Below are positions 10,339 to 21,853 of a DNA stretch of 64,000 nucleotides, piece by piece (position 1 is the first letter of the stretch; each line of letters starts with the position of its first letter). This DNA comes from Cheilinus undulatus (lineage: Eukaryota; Chordata; Actinopteri; Labriformes; Labridae). The stretch spans positions 35,400,110 to 35,464,109 of the forward strand of contig NC_054886.1 of NCBI RefSeq assembly GCF_018320785.1. The letters are read 5' to 3'. The translations under genes and the position numbers were made by a program. Below the pieces are notes generated by a model that was not told the origin of the DNA, did not search any database, and saw nothing but the letters and a program-made list of their open reading frames with translations.

Positions 10339-13300
10339 CTGAAATTTAAAGGAACAGTCCAGTGGATTAAGAAACATCTCTGTTAGCACCAAAGGTCATT
10401 TATTTCTGATCAAATACTTCTACAGTTCTGTGTCCTTGTTCTCCAACCTTGTTGTTCTCCATGTACAGAGTCTCTATGGATGTTAGGGGGTGGAGCATGA
10501 GCTGGGGAAGAACCTTGATCTGGTTTGATGACAAGTCCAGGATCTAGACAAGACATCATGATCTTAAAACCCAATTTCTGCCTCATGATCCTTATCCTAA
10601 CATTCCCCTACATGATCTTCATCTTAACATTCTTCTACATAATTTTCATTCTAACATTCCACTACATGATCTACATTCTAACATTCCACTACATGCTCTA
10701 CATATTAAGTTTTTCCTAATTGATCTTCAACCTAACATTCCCTTACATGATCTACATCCTAACATTCTGTTACATGATCTACATATTAAGTTTTTCCTAA
10801 ATGATCTTCAACCTAACATTCCCTTACATGATCTACATTCTAACATTCCACTACATGATCTACATATTAAGTTTTTCCTAAATGATCTTCAACCTAACAT
10901 TCCCTTACATGATCTACATTCTAACATTCCACTACATGCTCTACATATTAAGTTTTTCCTAATTGATCTTCAACCTAACATTCCCTTACATGATCTACAT
11001 CCTAACATTCTGTTACATGATCTACATATTAAGTTTTTCCTAAATGATCTTCAACCTAACATTCCCTTACATGATCTACATCCTAACATTCTGTTACATG
11101 ATCTACATATTAAGTTTTTCCTAATTGATCTTCAACCTAACATTCCACTACATGATCTACATCCCAGAATTTCTTCAACATGATCTTCATCCTAAAATTC
11201 TGCTACATGAACTTCATGTTCACTGTCTGGTTTAAATCCTAATGTATGGCCTCATCATCCTCATCCTAACATTCTGTGACACTATCTACATCCTGACATT
11301 CTGCTGCACGATATTCATTCTAACATTCCGCTACATGATCCTCTTCCTAATATTCCCTGACATTTCCTTCTTGATCTTCAACCTAACATTCCACTACATG
11401 AGTTACATCCTAACATTCTGCTAAATCCTGTACATCCTGAAATTACCTCTGCATAATCTTGGTCCTAATTTTCTGCTTTATGATGTATATGCTAACTTTC
11501 TGCTACATGATCATCTTCCTAACATTCTGCTATAGGATCTACATCCAGAAATTTCTCCTACAAGATCTTCATCCCAATGATCTGCCATGTTATGTACATA
11601 GGTACATTGCGCTATATAATCAACATCCCTTAAACTTCTGCTACACGATCTTCATCCTAACATTATTCTATGCCTTCTTCACCTCACTTTCTGGTATGTG
11701 ATGGACATTCAAACATGCTGCTACATGATCTACATCCTAACATTGTGCTAAAAGATCTACATCCTAACATTCTGCTACATGATCTACATCCTAACATGCT
11801 GCTACATAATCTACATCCTTATTTTTTCTCTACATGATCTACATCCTAACATTCTGCTACATGATCTACATACCAATTTTTCCTCTACATGCTCTACATC
11901 CTTACTCCCTGCTTCAAGATGGACATCTTAGCATTTTTCAAAATGATCTTCACCTTAACATTCCCCTACGTGACACACATCCTAACATTCTACCACATGA
12001 TCTTCATCTGGGCTTTCTTCAACATCATCTTTATTCTGACATTTCCCTTCATGATCCTTATACTGACATTCAACAACATTGTCTTCCTCCTAACATTCTG
12101 CTTCATGATTTTTATCCCAACTTTCCTCTACACATGATTTATTCTAACATTCTGCATGATCTGCAACCTAAAAAATGTGTCCACATGATCAACATGCAAA
12201 CTTTCTCCTTGATGATCCTCATCCTAACATTCTTCTTTATGACCTCTATCCTAACATTCCACTTCATGATCTCCATCCTAACATTCCACTTCATGATCTC
12301 CATCCTAACATTCCACTTCATGATCTCCATCCTAACATTCTGCTTCATGATCCTCATCCTAACATTCTTCTTCATGACCTCTATCCTAACATTCTGCTAC
12401 ATGCCTTTACCCCCAGTAAGCTAGTCCACAGTATCCTCCCACCCTCAGAGCTCATGCTAGCTCCCTGACCTGAAGTCTGTCCAGTCCAGAGAAGGTCTGG
12501 TCAGTCAGAGAGACGATGGTGTTGTTGTCCAGGTAGAGCTCAGTCAGAGCGGGACAGGCGGAGAAGGCGTGGTCAGAGAGGGACGTCAGACGGTTTGATC
12601 CCAGGCGGAGAACACTGAGAGTGGGCAGGAGTGGAGAACCACTGGGGGTCACCTCTGGAACCTGAACAAACACAGAGTCTGATACCAGCGGGATTCTCTT
12701 CATTTATTCAGTAAATATTCACAGTATGCATGTCTGGATCTTAGAGACACCTTGTTTCCTGTGAGGTCAATCTCATATAGGTCTGTGAAGACAGTGAAGG
12801 AGGACCAGGACAGACTGGAGAACAGGTTGTTGGGGAACAAAAGAACCTTAAAGAAGAGAGTAGAGGGAGAAGTGTCAGTTCTTGCCTTCACACTGACATC
12901 TTATCACTCTACACAGGAAGCAGAATTTCCTCCTATCAGACACTCATCCAGTCAGGGTGCAGCTCATCCTGTTACCAGTTTCCGTACTCCTGCCATTGTT
13001 TACTCAATACTCCAAAAAATTGTCCTGACATTATCATTTAGTCCAATGTAGGATTGTGGCATGAAATCTAAACATGCTCTTATTTGTTGCTGCCCAAAAC
13101 CTCAACATTGCTACCATCTGACTTCCTCACAGAAAATGCTAGAGAACTATAGAATAAACCAGAATGGTACATCTAAATCCCCAAATACTGTAGTTAGAAG
13201 AACTTTATCAGCTCTTAGAGAAGGATGAGCACTCAGACAGCCCTAGTGATGGATAACTCACATCCTTCATCAAACCAAAACAGACAAATGATTAGTAATT

Positions 13301-16300
13301 TCAGCCCACTTCATCTATCTAACATTATTAGAACACATATAAACTAACAATCTCTTCCTTATGTTGACTAAACATTGTTGGCATGGAGGGGAAAAAAAAC
13401 AACCAACATCCCCAGCTTCACCAACATTCATTCCTAGCTTTAAATATGATATCATTAAGGTTATAAAACATTATATTCTCTGCCTTTGAAGATGATGTCA
13501 TTAAGCTTATAAAACATTCTATCCTCTGCCTTTGAAGATGATGTCATTAAGGTTATAAAACATTCTATTCTCTGCCTTTGAAGATGATGTCATTAAGCTA
13601 ATAAAACATTCTGTCCTCTGCCTTTGAAGATGATGTCATTAAGCTTATAAAACATTCTATCCTCTGCCTTTGAAGATGATGTCATTAAGCTTATAAAACA
13701 TTCTATCCTCTGCCTTTGAAGATGATGTCATTAAGGTTATAAAACATTCTATCCTCTGCCTTTGAAGATGATGTCATTAAGCTTATAAAACATTCTATCC
13801 TCTGCCTCTGAAGATGATGTCATTAAGCTTATAACACATTCTATTCTCTGCCTTTGAAGATGATGTCATTAAGCTTATAAAACATTCTATTGTCTGCCTT
13901 TGAAGATGATGTCATTAAAGCTAATAAAACATTCCCTCTCTGCCTTTGAACAGATGTCATTAAAGCTAATAAAACATTCCCTCTCTGCCTTTGAAGATGA
14001 TGTCATTAAACTTAATAAAACATTCCCTCTCTGCCTTTGAAGTTGATGTCATTAAACTTTATAAAACATTCCCTCTCTGCCTTTGAAGATGATGTCATCA
14101 AAGCTGATAAAACATTCCCTCTCTGCCTTTGAAGATGTCATTAATGCTAATAAAAGAACATTCCCTCTCTGCCTTTGAAGATGATGTCATTAAAGCTAAT
14201 AAAACATTCCCTCTCTGCCTTTGAAGATGATGTCATTAAAGCTAATAAAACATTCTATCCTCTGCCTTTGAAGATGATGTCATTAAGCTAATAAAACATT
14301 CTATTCCCTGCCTTTGAAGATGATGTCATTAAGCTTATAAAACATTCTATTCTCTGCCTTTGAAGATGATGTCATTAAGCTTATAAAACATTCTATCCTC
14401 TGCCTCTGAAGATGATGTCATTAAGCTAATAAAACATTCTATTCCCTGCCTTTGAAGATGATGTCATTAAGCTAATAAAACATTCTATCCTCTGCCTTTG
14501 AAGATGATGTCATTAAGCTTATAAAACATTCTATTGTCTGCCTTTGAAGATGATGTCATTAAGCTTATAAAACATTCTATCCTCTGCCTTTGAAGATGAT
14601 GTCATTAAGCTTATAAAACATTCTATTGTCTGCCTTTGAAGATGATGTCATTAAGCTTATAAAACATTCTATCCTCTGCCTTTGAAGATGATGTCATTAA
14701 GCTTATAAAACATTCTATTCTCTGCCTTTGAAGATGATGTCATTAAGCTTATAAGACATTCTATTCTCTGCCTTTGAACAGATGTCATTAAAGCTAATAA
14801 AACATTCCCTCTCTGCCTTTGAAGATGATGTCATTAAACTTAATAAAACATTCCCTCTCTGCCTTTGAAGATGATGTCATTCAACTTTATAAAACATTCC
14901 CTCTAGCCTTTGAAGATGATGTCATCAAAGCTGATAAATTATTCCCTCTCTGCCTTTGAAGATGTCATCAAAGCTAATAAAACATTCCCTCTCTGCCTTT
15001 GAAGATGATGTCATTAAAGCTAATAAAACATTCCCTCTCTGCCTTTGAAGATGATGTCATTAAAGCTAATAAAACATTCCCTCTCTGCCTTTGAAGATGA
15101 TGTCATTAAAGCTAATAAAACATTCCCTCTCTGCCTTTGAAGATGATGTCATCAAAGCTAATAAAACATTCCCTCTCTGCCTTTGAAGATGATGTCATTA
15201 AGCTAATAAAACATTCTATTCCCTGCCTTTGAAGATGATGTCATTAAGCTAATAAAACATTCTATCCTCTGCCTTTGAAGATGATGTCATTAAGCTTATA
15301 AAACATTCTATTGTCTGCCTTTGAAGATGATGTCATTAAGCTTATAAAACATTCTATCCTCTGCCTCTGAAGATGATGTCATTAAGCTAATAAAACATTC
15401 TATCCTCTGCCTTTGAAGATGATGTCATTAAGCTAATAAAACATTCTATTCCCTGCCTTTGAAGATGATGTCATTAAGCTAATAAAACATTCTATCCTCT
15501 GCCTTTGAAGATGATGTCATTAAGCTTATAAAACATTCTATTGTCTGCCTTTGAAGATGATGTCATTAAGCTTATAAAACATTCTATCCTCTGCCTTTGA
15601 AGATGATGTCATTAAGCTAATAAAACATTCCCTCTCTGCCTTTGAAGATGATGTCATTAAGCTAATAAAACATTCTATCCTCTGCCTTTGAAGATGATGT
15701 CATTAAGCTTATAAAACATTCTATTGTCTGCCTTTGAAGATGATGTCATTAAGCTTATAAAACATTCTATCCTCTGCCTCTGAAGATGATGTCATTAAGC
15801 TAATAAAACATTCTATCCTCTGCCTTTGAAGATGATGTCATTAAGCTAATAAAACATTCTATCCTCTGCCTTTGAAGATGATGTCATTAAGCTTATAAAA
15901 CATTCTATTGTCTGCCTTTGAAGATGATGTCATTAAGCTTATAAAACATTCTATTGTCTGCCTTTGAAGATGATGTCATTAAGCTTATAAAACATTCTAT
16001 CCTCTGCCTTTGAAGATGATGTCATTAAGCTTATAAAACATTCTATTGTATGCCTTTGAAGATGATGTCATTAAGCTTATAAAACATTCTATCCTCTGCC
16101 TTTGAAGATGATGTCATTAAGCTTATAAAACATTCTATTGTCTGCCTTTGAAGATGATGTCATTAAGCTTATAAAACATTCTATCCTCTGCCTCTGAAGA
16201 TGATGTCATTAAGCTTATAAAACATTCTATTCCCTGCCTTTGAAGATGATGTCATTAAGCTTATAAAACATTCTATCCTCTGCCTTTGAAGATGATGTCA

Positions 16301-18881
16301 TTAAGCTTATAAAACATTCTATTGTCTGCCTTTGAAGATGATGTCATTAAGCTTATAAAACATTCTATCCTCTGCCTCTGAAGATGATGTCATTAAGCTA
16401 ATAAAACATTCTATTCCCTGCCTTTGAAGATGATGTCATTAAGCTTATAAAACATTCTATCCTCTGCCTTTGAAGATGATGTCATTAAGCTTATAAAACA
16501 TTCTATCCTCTGCCTCTGAAGATGATGTCATTAAGCTAATAAAACATTCTATTCCCTGCCTTTGAAGATGATGTCATTAAGCTAATAAAACATTCTATCC
16601 TCTGCCTTTGAAGATGATGTCATTAAGCTTATAAAACATTCTATTGTCTGCCTTTGAAGATGATGTCATTAAGCTTATAAAACATTCTATCCTCTGCCTT
16701 TGAAGATGATGTCATTAAGCTTATAAAACATTCTATCCTCTGCCTCTGAAGATGATGTCATTAAGCTTATAAAACATTCTATTCTCTGCCTTTGAAGATG
16801 ATGTCATTAAGCTAATAAAACATATTATTCTCTGCCTCTGAAGATGATGTCATTAAGCTTATAAAACATTCTATCCTCTGCCTCTGAAGATGATGTCATT
16901 AAGCTTATAAAACATTCTATCCTCTGCCTCTGAAGATGATGTCATTAAGCTAATAAAACATTCTATTCCCTGCCTTTGAAGATGATGTCATTAAGCTTAT
17001 AAAACATTCTATTCTCTGCCTTTGAAGATGATGTCATTAAGCTTATAAAACATTCTATCCTCTGCCTCTGAAGATGATGTCATTAAGCTAATAAAACATT
17101 CTATTCCCTGCCATTGAAGATGATGTCATTAAGCTTATAAAACATTCTATCCTCTGCCTTTGAAGATGATGTCATTAAGCTAATAAAACATTCTATTCTC
17201 TGCCTTTGAAGATGATGTCATTAAGTTTATAAAACATTCTATTCTCTGCCTTTGAAGATGATGTCATTAAGCTTATAAAACATTCTATTCTCTGCCTTTG
17301 AAGATGATGTCATTAAGCTTATAAGACATTCTATCCTCTGCCTCTGAAGATGATGTCATTAAGCTAATAAAACATTCTATTCCCTGCCTTTGAAGATGAT
17401 GTCATTAAGCTTATAAAACATTCTATCCTCTGCCTTTGAAGATGATGTCATTAAGCTAATAAAACATTCTATTCCCTGCCTTTGAAGATGATGTCATTAA
17501 GCTTATAAAACATTCTATTGTCTGCCTTTGAAGATGATGTCATTAAGCTTATAAAACATTCTATCCTCTGCCTCTGAAGATGATGTCATTAAGCTAATAA
17601 AACATTCTATTCCCTGCCTTTGAAGATGATGTCATTAAGCTAATAAAACATTCTATCCTCTGCCTTTGAAGATGATGTCATTAAGCTTATAAAACATTCT
17701 ATTGTCTGCCTTTGAAGATGATGTCATTAAGCTTATAAAACATTCTATCCTCTGCCTCTGAAGATGATGTCATTAAGCTAATAAAACATTCTATCCTCTG
17801 CCTTTGAAGATGATGTCATTAAGCTAATAAAACATTCTATTCCCTGCCTTTGAAGATGATGTCATTAAGCTAATAAAACATTCCCTCTCTGCCTTTGAAG
17901 ATGATGTCATTAAGCTTATAAAACATTCTATTGTCTGCCTTTGAAGATGATGTCATTAAGCTTATAAAACATTCTATCCTCTGCCTCTGAAGATGATGTC
18001 ATTAAGCTAATAAAACATTCTATCCTCTGCCTTTGAAGATGATGTCATCATAGCTAATACAACATTCTATCCCCATACGTATCGGTTTATTGATGCCAAT
18101 GTACCACAGTAATCCACCAGTTCTTTGTCCCAGTCTGTCTATAGGGATATGCCGTACTTTCATTAGACTGATTTGAAGACATCTTTGGGGGGGGGGGGAC
18201 TTTGCTCTCAGGGCCAGGGCTCCTCCCAGGAACTTATTAAAGTTTAAGTTAACTCATTTAAGTTAACTGAATCTATTTGATGCTTTTTGTATTCACTCTT
18301 GGTCTTACTCTCAATCATGTTATCATTGAAAAGAATGTCAGACGTGTAGCTCGTTTGATGCTCACCTATAGTGACTATATCTTGGGGCCTCTTAGAGCTG
18401 GAGGCCTCAGGTAGTTGCCTGTTCTCTCTCTGAAGGTAAAACCACCTACAGTATGCTGGTATGCTGGAGCTCTGCTCCTCAGTAATGCAGTGAAACTGCT
18501 TCATGTTCTTTTCTGCTCACTGCTCTGTTCTTCTTCACTCCAATTTCAATCAGATTTGATGCTCCAGTTTCCACAAATATGAAAAATGATTCTATGACTT
18601 TTATTTCTAATAGCACTGGATCATTAAAGTCTAACAGCTATTTTTCTCTGTTGTTTTTTCTCTTAAATATTTCAATTAACCCTTTCAGATGGAATGTCAT
18701 GTTTGGCCGTCTGTGTTACCCTGATCAGGGGATCCAGTCCTGCTGGGATGTCGCTCAGTCCGGCCCCCTTGCAGTTCGTCAACACTCGGTGGTCCTTGTC
18801 TCTGCCGTCCTGGCATCCAGGTACCCCTGTAACCATGGCGACCTCATCCAGGAGGAAGAGGAGGAGGAAGAAGAGCTGCAT
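8514..18881 (-). CDS. gp1ba: Platelet glycoprotein Ib alpha-like, copy A (long mucin-stalk form)
   Basis: Coding exons (minus): 18881-18720, 12846-12751, 12661-12470, 10543-10448, 10338-8514; the four introns are GT-AG and phase 0. About 789 residues if the frame break near 10137 is resolved. The order is a signal peptide (MQLFFLLLFLL), LRR N-cap with two Cys (TNCKGAGLSDIPAGL), about five leucine-rich repeats split at the Asn of LxxLxLxxN, an LRR C-cap (NPWDCTCSNLY), a Pro/Thr mucin stalk (about residues 307-425), an acidic Tyr-bearing segment (YETYTGLVEW), a membrane span (about 541-566, FCFWLFAGCLLLCIALACC) and a roughly 220-residue charged tail. This is the GP1BA plan: in mammals it binds von Willebrand factor and thrombin on platelets and filamin inside. 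Identity also rests on the kif1c neighbour. The gene is the downstream member of a tandem pair. The frame from exon 5's start stops at 10093; see the finding on the frame break. Confidence 0.85.
9610..9935 (-). repeat. gp1ba: In-frame coding VNTR of the mucin stalk (copy A)
   Basis: The plus strand is almost pure purine (GGAGGAGTAGGAGGAAGAGTAGC-like), so the coding strand is a polypyrimidine tract. It encodes about eight imperfect copies of a unit such as AATLPPPTPPPTTP (11-20 residues). Units differ by multiples of three bases, so length changes keep frame. Human GP1BA also has a length-polymorphic Thr/Pro-rich VNTR in its macroglycopeptide. The unit here differs, so the two look like independent expansions. 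The Thr density predicts heavy O-glycosylation. Confidence 0.85.
10545..12400. repeat. Degenerate 27-bp minisatellite, gp1ba copy A intron 4
   Basis: Repeats of a unit of about 27 bp combining CATGATCTACAT and CCTAACATTCTGCTA, with many substitutions and indels. It fills nearly all of intron 4 (10544-12469). The better-preserved part at 12215-12400 gives a 9-residue periodic minus-strand frame (NVRMEIMKW). The unit is clearly related to the far larger, more uniform array in the same intron of copy B (CCTAACATTCTTCTAACTG), so the repeat predates the duplication. Confidence 0.85.
12846..13440. other. Unique part of gp1ba copy A intron 1
   Basis: Non-repetitive intron sequence between exon 2 and the 46-bp minisatellite. 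The 99-codon plus-strand frame across 12752-13051 overlaps exon 2 antisense and has no domain features. I see no gene or element here. Confidence 0.5.
13440..18065. repeat. 46-bp minisatellite, gp1ba copy A intron 1 (about 100 copies)
   Basis: About 4.6 kb of tandem units built from GATGATGTCATTAAGCTTAT, AAAACATTCTATCCTCTGCC and TTTGAA. Two main subfamilies alternate in blocks: one with AAGCTTATAAAACATTCTATCC and one with AAAGCTAATAAAACATTCCC (around 13900-14240 and 14760-15180). Single-base variants (TTGTCTGCC, TTCCCTGCC) recur in fixed order, so multi-unit blocks have been duplicated. The matching intron of copy B (about 0.8 kb) lacks the array, so it expanded in A or was lost in B. Confidence 0.95.
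18183..18200. repeat. Poly-G tract
   Basis: A run of 12 G in TTTGGGG...GGGGAC in intron 1 of copy A. Such tracts are unstable and often mis-sized in assemblies. Confidence 0.8.
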
Positions 18882-18988
18882 CCTGAGGAGGACCTCACGT
18901 TTGTGTCTGTCTTTGAGGAGAAATAATGAAAATGAAGAAAGAGAAGGAGGTTTAATATCACAGAGAGTCTTTATGGACAGTTACTGAA

Positions 18989-19002
18989 ACAGGAAGTGAT
19001 AA
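18989..19002 (-). promoter_or_regulatory. Composite ETS-GATA site upstream of gp1ba copy A
   Basis: The plus strand reads ACAGGAAGTGATAA: an ETS core (CAGGAAGT) fused to a GATA core (TGATAA), about 108 bp upstream of the copy A start codon. The identical 14-mer lies about 116 bp upstream of the copy B start. From established knowledge, megakaryocyte/thrombocyte genes including GP1BA are driven by GATA-1 plus ETS factors (FLI1/ETS1). An E-box-like CAGCTG follows at about 19015 and is also present in copy B. No clear TATA box was seen. Confidence 0.65.
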
Positions 19003-19284
19003 AAACTCTTTAGTTCAGCTGGTCGTCTCCTGATATCAGACCGCAGCTCCTCATTGGCTGTCTTCATGTTTCTCCTCATGTTTATCTCTCTTAAGCAGTT
19101 TCCTGTTTCTCCTACATGTTCAATAAAAAGTTCTAAAACCCTGAACAGAAACCAGCGCTCCAGCAGATTTCACTGTTTCTGATTAGTCAGACAGATGATC
19201 CTCTGATTAACAGCTTTGACAGACAGGATCTGAGCTAGAGGACAAATATTTCCACATATGTATTTATGTACCTTTGGTCTATTT

Positions 19285-20790
19285 AATATGGATTTCATGT
19301 GAAGCTTATTTTTATTTTCACGTGTATATATGTAAGTTATTTTATTTTCATGTGTATTTATGAAGGTTATGTTTATTTTCATGTGTATTTATGAAGGTTA
19401 TTCTTATTTTCATGTGAATTTATGAAGGTTATGTTTATTTTCATGTGAATTTATGAAGGTTATGTTTATTTTCATGTGTATTTATAAAGGTTATTCTTAT
19501 TTTCATGTGAATTTATGAAGGTTATTTTTATTTTCATGTGTATTTATGAAGGTTATGTTTATTTTCATGTGAATTTATGAAGGTTATGTTTATTTTCATG
19601 TGTATTTATGAAGGTTATGTTTATTTTCATGTGAATTTATGAAGGTTATTCTTATTTTCATGTGTATTTATGAAGGTTATGTTTATTTTCATGTGTATTT
19701 ATGAAGGTTATGTTTATTTTCATGTGTATTTATGAAGGTTATGTTTATTTTCATGTGTATTTATGAAGGTTATTCTTATTTTCATGTGTATTTATGAAGG
19801 TTATGTTTATTTTCATGTGTATTTATGAAGGTTATTCTTATTTTCATGTGTATTTATGAAGGTTATTCTTATTTTCATGTGTATTTATGAAGGTTATTCT
19901 TATTTTCATGTGTATTTATGAAGGTTATGTTTATTTTCATGTGTATTTATGAAGGTTATGTTTATTTTCATGTGTATTTATGAAGGTTATTTTTATTTTC
20001 ATGTGAATTTATGAAGGTTATGTTTATTTTCATGTGTATTTATGAAGGTTATTCTTATTTTCATGTGTATTTATGAAGGTTATTCTTATTTTCATGTGTA
20101 TTTATGAAGGTTATTCTTATTTTCATGTGTATTTATGAAGGTTATGTTTATTTTCATGTGTATTTATGAAGGTTATGTTTATTTTCATGTGTATTTATGA
20201 AGGTTATTTTTATTTTCATGTGAATTTATGTAGGTTATTCTTATTTTCATGTGTATTTATGAAGGTTATTCTTATTTTCATGTGTATTTATGAAGGTTAT
20301 GTTTATTTTCATGTGTATTTATGAAGGTTATGTTTATTTTCATGTGTATTTATGAAGGTTATGTTTATTTTCATGTGTATTTATGAAGGTTATGTTTATT
20401 TTCATGTGTATTTATGAAGGTTATTTTTATTTTCATGTGTATTTATGAAGGTTATGTTTATTTTCATGTGTATATATAAAGGTTATTCTTATTTTCATGT
20501 GAATTTATGAAGGTTATTCTTATTTTCATGTGAATTTATGAAGGTTATGTTTATTTTCATGTGTATTTATGAAGGTTATTCTTATTTTCATGTGAATTTA
20601 TGAAGGTTATTTTTATTTTCATGTGTATTTATGAAGGTTATTTTTATTTTCTTGTGTATTTATGAAAGTTATGTTTATTTTCATGTGTATTTATGAAGGT
20701 TATGTTTATTTTCATGTGTATTTATGAAAGTTATGTTTATTTTCATGTGTATTTATGAAGGTTATGTTTATTTTCATGTGTATTTATGAT
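19285..20790. repeat. 31-bp minisatellite between gp1ba copies (about 48 copies)
   Basis: A tandem array of a 31-bp AT-rich unit: TTTATTTTCATGTG, then T/A-ATTTATGAAGGTTAT. Variation is mostly at three sites (GTTTATT/TCTTATT/TTTTATT, GTGTATTT/GTGAATTT). It lies in the spacer between the 3' end of copy B and the 5' end of copy A, starting about 300 bp upstream of the copy A ETS-GATA site. Confidence 0.95.
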
Positions 20791-20794
20791 GGAT

Positions 20795-21170
20795 TATATT
20801 TGTAACGAAGCTTTATTATGTTTTTTTATTTTATTTTTTGAGGATATTAGTGTTTAATTTCTAGTTAATTTATAAATAACAGCTTTTGTTTTAATTGTAA
20901 GTGGATTTAAGAGGGTTATTTCTGATTTTAAGTCATTTTTTTGGTTTGAATGTATGAATGTTGTTTCTAAAATTAGATGGATTTAAATATCTTATGTCTG
21001 ATTAAATGTTATTTTTATTAGTGTTCCAGACCCTCCATTTAAAAAGCCCTAAATCAGTTTTTCTAATCCTTAAATAAAGTCAACCAGCCAGGAGTCTTGT
21101 GACTAGTAAACATCTGATTTGATGCAGAAAATGGACTTTAAAAAAAGAGAGAAAGGGCAACAGTACAAGA
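20795..21170. other. Spacer, no gene seen
   Basis: AT-rich unique sequence between the 31-bp array and the presumed 3' end of gp1ba copy B. No open frame, repeat or RNA gene was recognised. Confidence 0.5.
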
Positions 21171-21174
21171 CATC

Positions 21175-21180
21175 TTTATT
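21175..21180 (-). terminator. Probable poly(A) signal of gp1ba copy B
   Basis: TTTATT on the plus strand, AATAAA on the minus strand, within CTTTATTTGCAGGAGG. It lies about 0.67 kb downstream of the copy B stop codon at 21854, so the 3' UTR would be about 0.7 kb. Confidence 0.5.
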
Positions 21181-21853
21181 TGCAGGAGGAGGAACTACAT
21201 ATCCCACAATCCCAGCTGTTACTGTACTTTTCCAGCTGTTACTGCATGCATGGGCCTCCTCTCTACAATCATCTCTGATGTAATATTTTTATCGCTTATA
21301 TAGAGGAACATATAACCTCTGCTGAATCTCCACCACACTGATGACTGTTATTTCTGTCGCTGTGTCGCCCCCTGGTGGTGAAATGACACTAATGCAGCAG
21401 GAGGACTACAGGTAAGAAAGAGCAGCTGAGATGAAGGTGGGTGTGTGTAATGCTGAGCCTGTTTAAGAGTTTCATTCTTTTAGAATCTTCTAGAAATATT
21501 TCTACTAACATGTATGTAACACATGGATGTTTTAACATGAATTTAACCCCTAAACTACCACAGTAAACATTAAGGTCATGCTTTTCCCTCCATGAAACGT
21601 CTGTTTACACAGAGAAGCTAGCATAGCTAAAGCACACGTTTAGCTCTGGGCTGACTTTGGGACCTCAGGATCCGTCTGAAGGAGATCCAGCTCATTTAGT
21701 CTGTTACTTCATCTGTAGGGACAAATCCACGCTTGTTTCTTTGTTTTCTTATCAGAGCTTTAATATCATGGGGAATAATGAGCAGACAGCATACTAGCTA
21801 GGTGTATTGGACCAAGAGTTCATCAGTCTGAAGTATTCCTTCTACCGCTGGCT

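Noticed and set aside
12139..12375. 9-residue periodic frame (NVRMEIMKW)n in copy A intron 4
   Set aside because: Same reason: translation of a 27-bp intronic repeat.
13440..18065. CRISPR-like array
   Set aside because: The repeats are contiguous with no unique spacers and lie in a vertebrate intron; this is a minisatellite.
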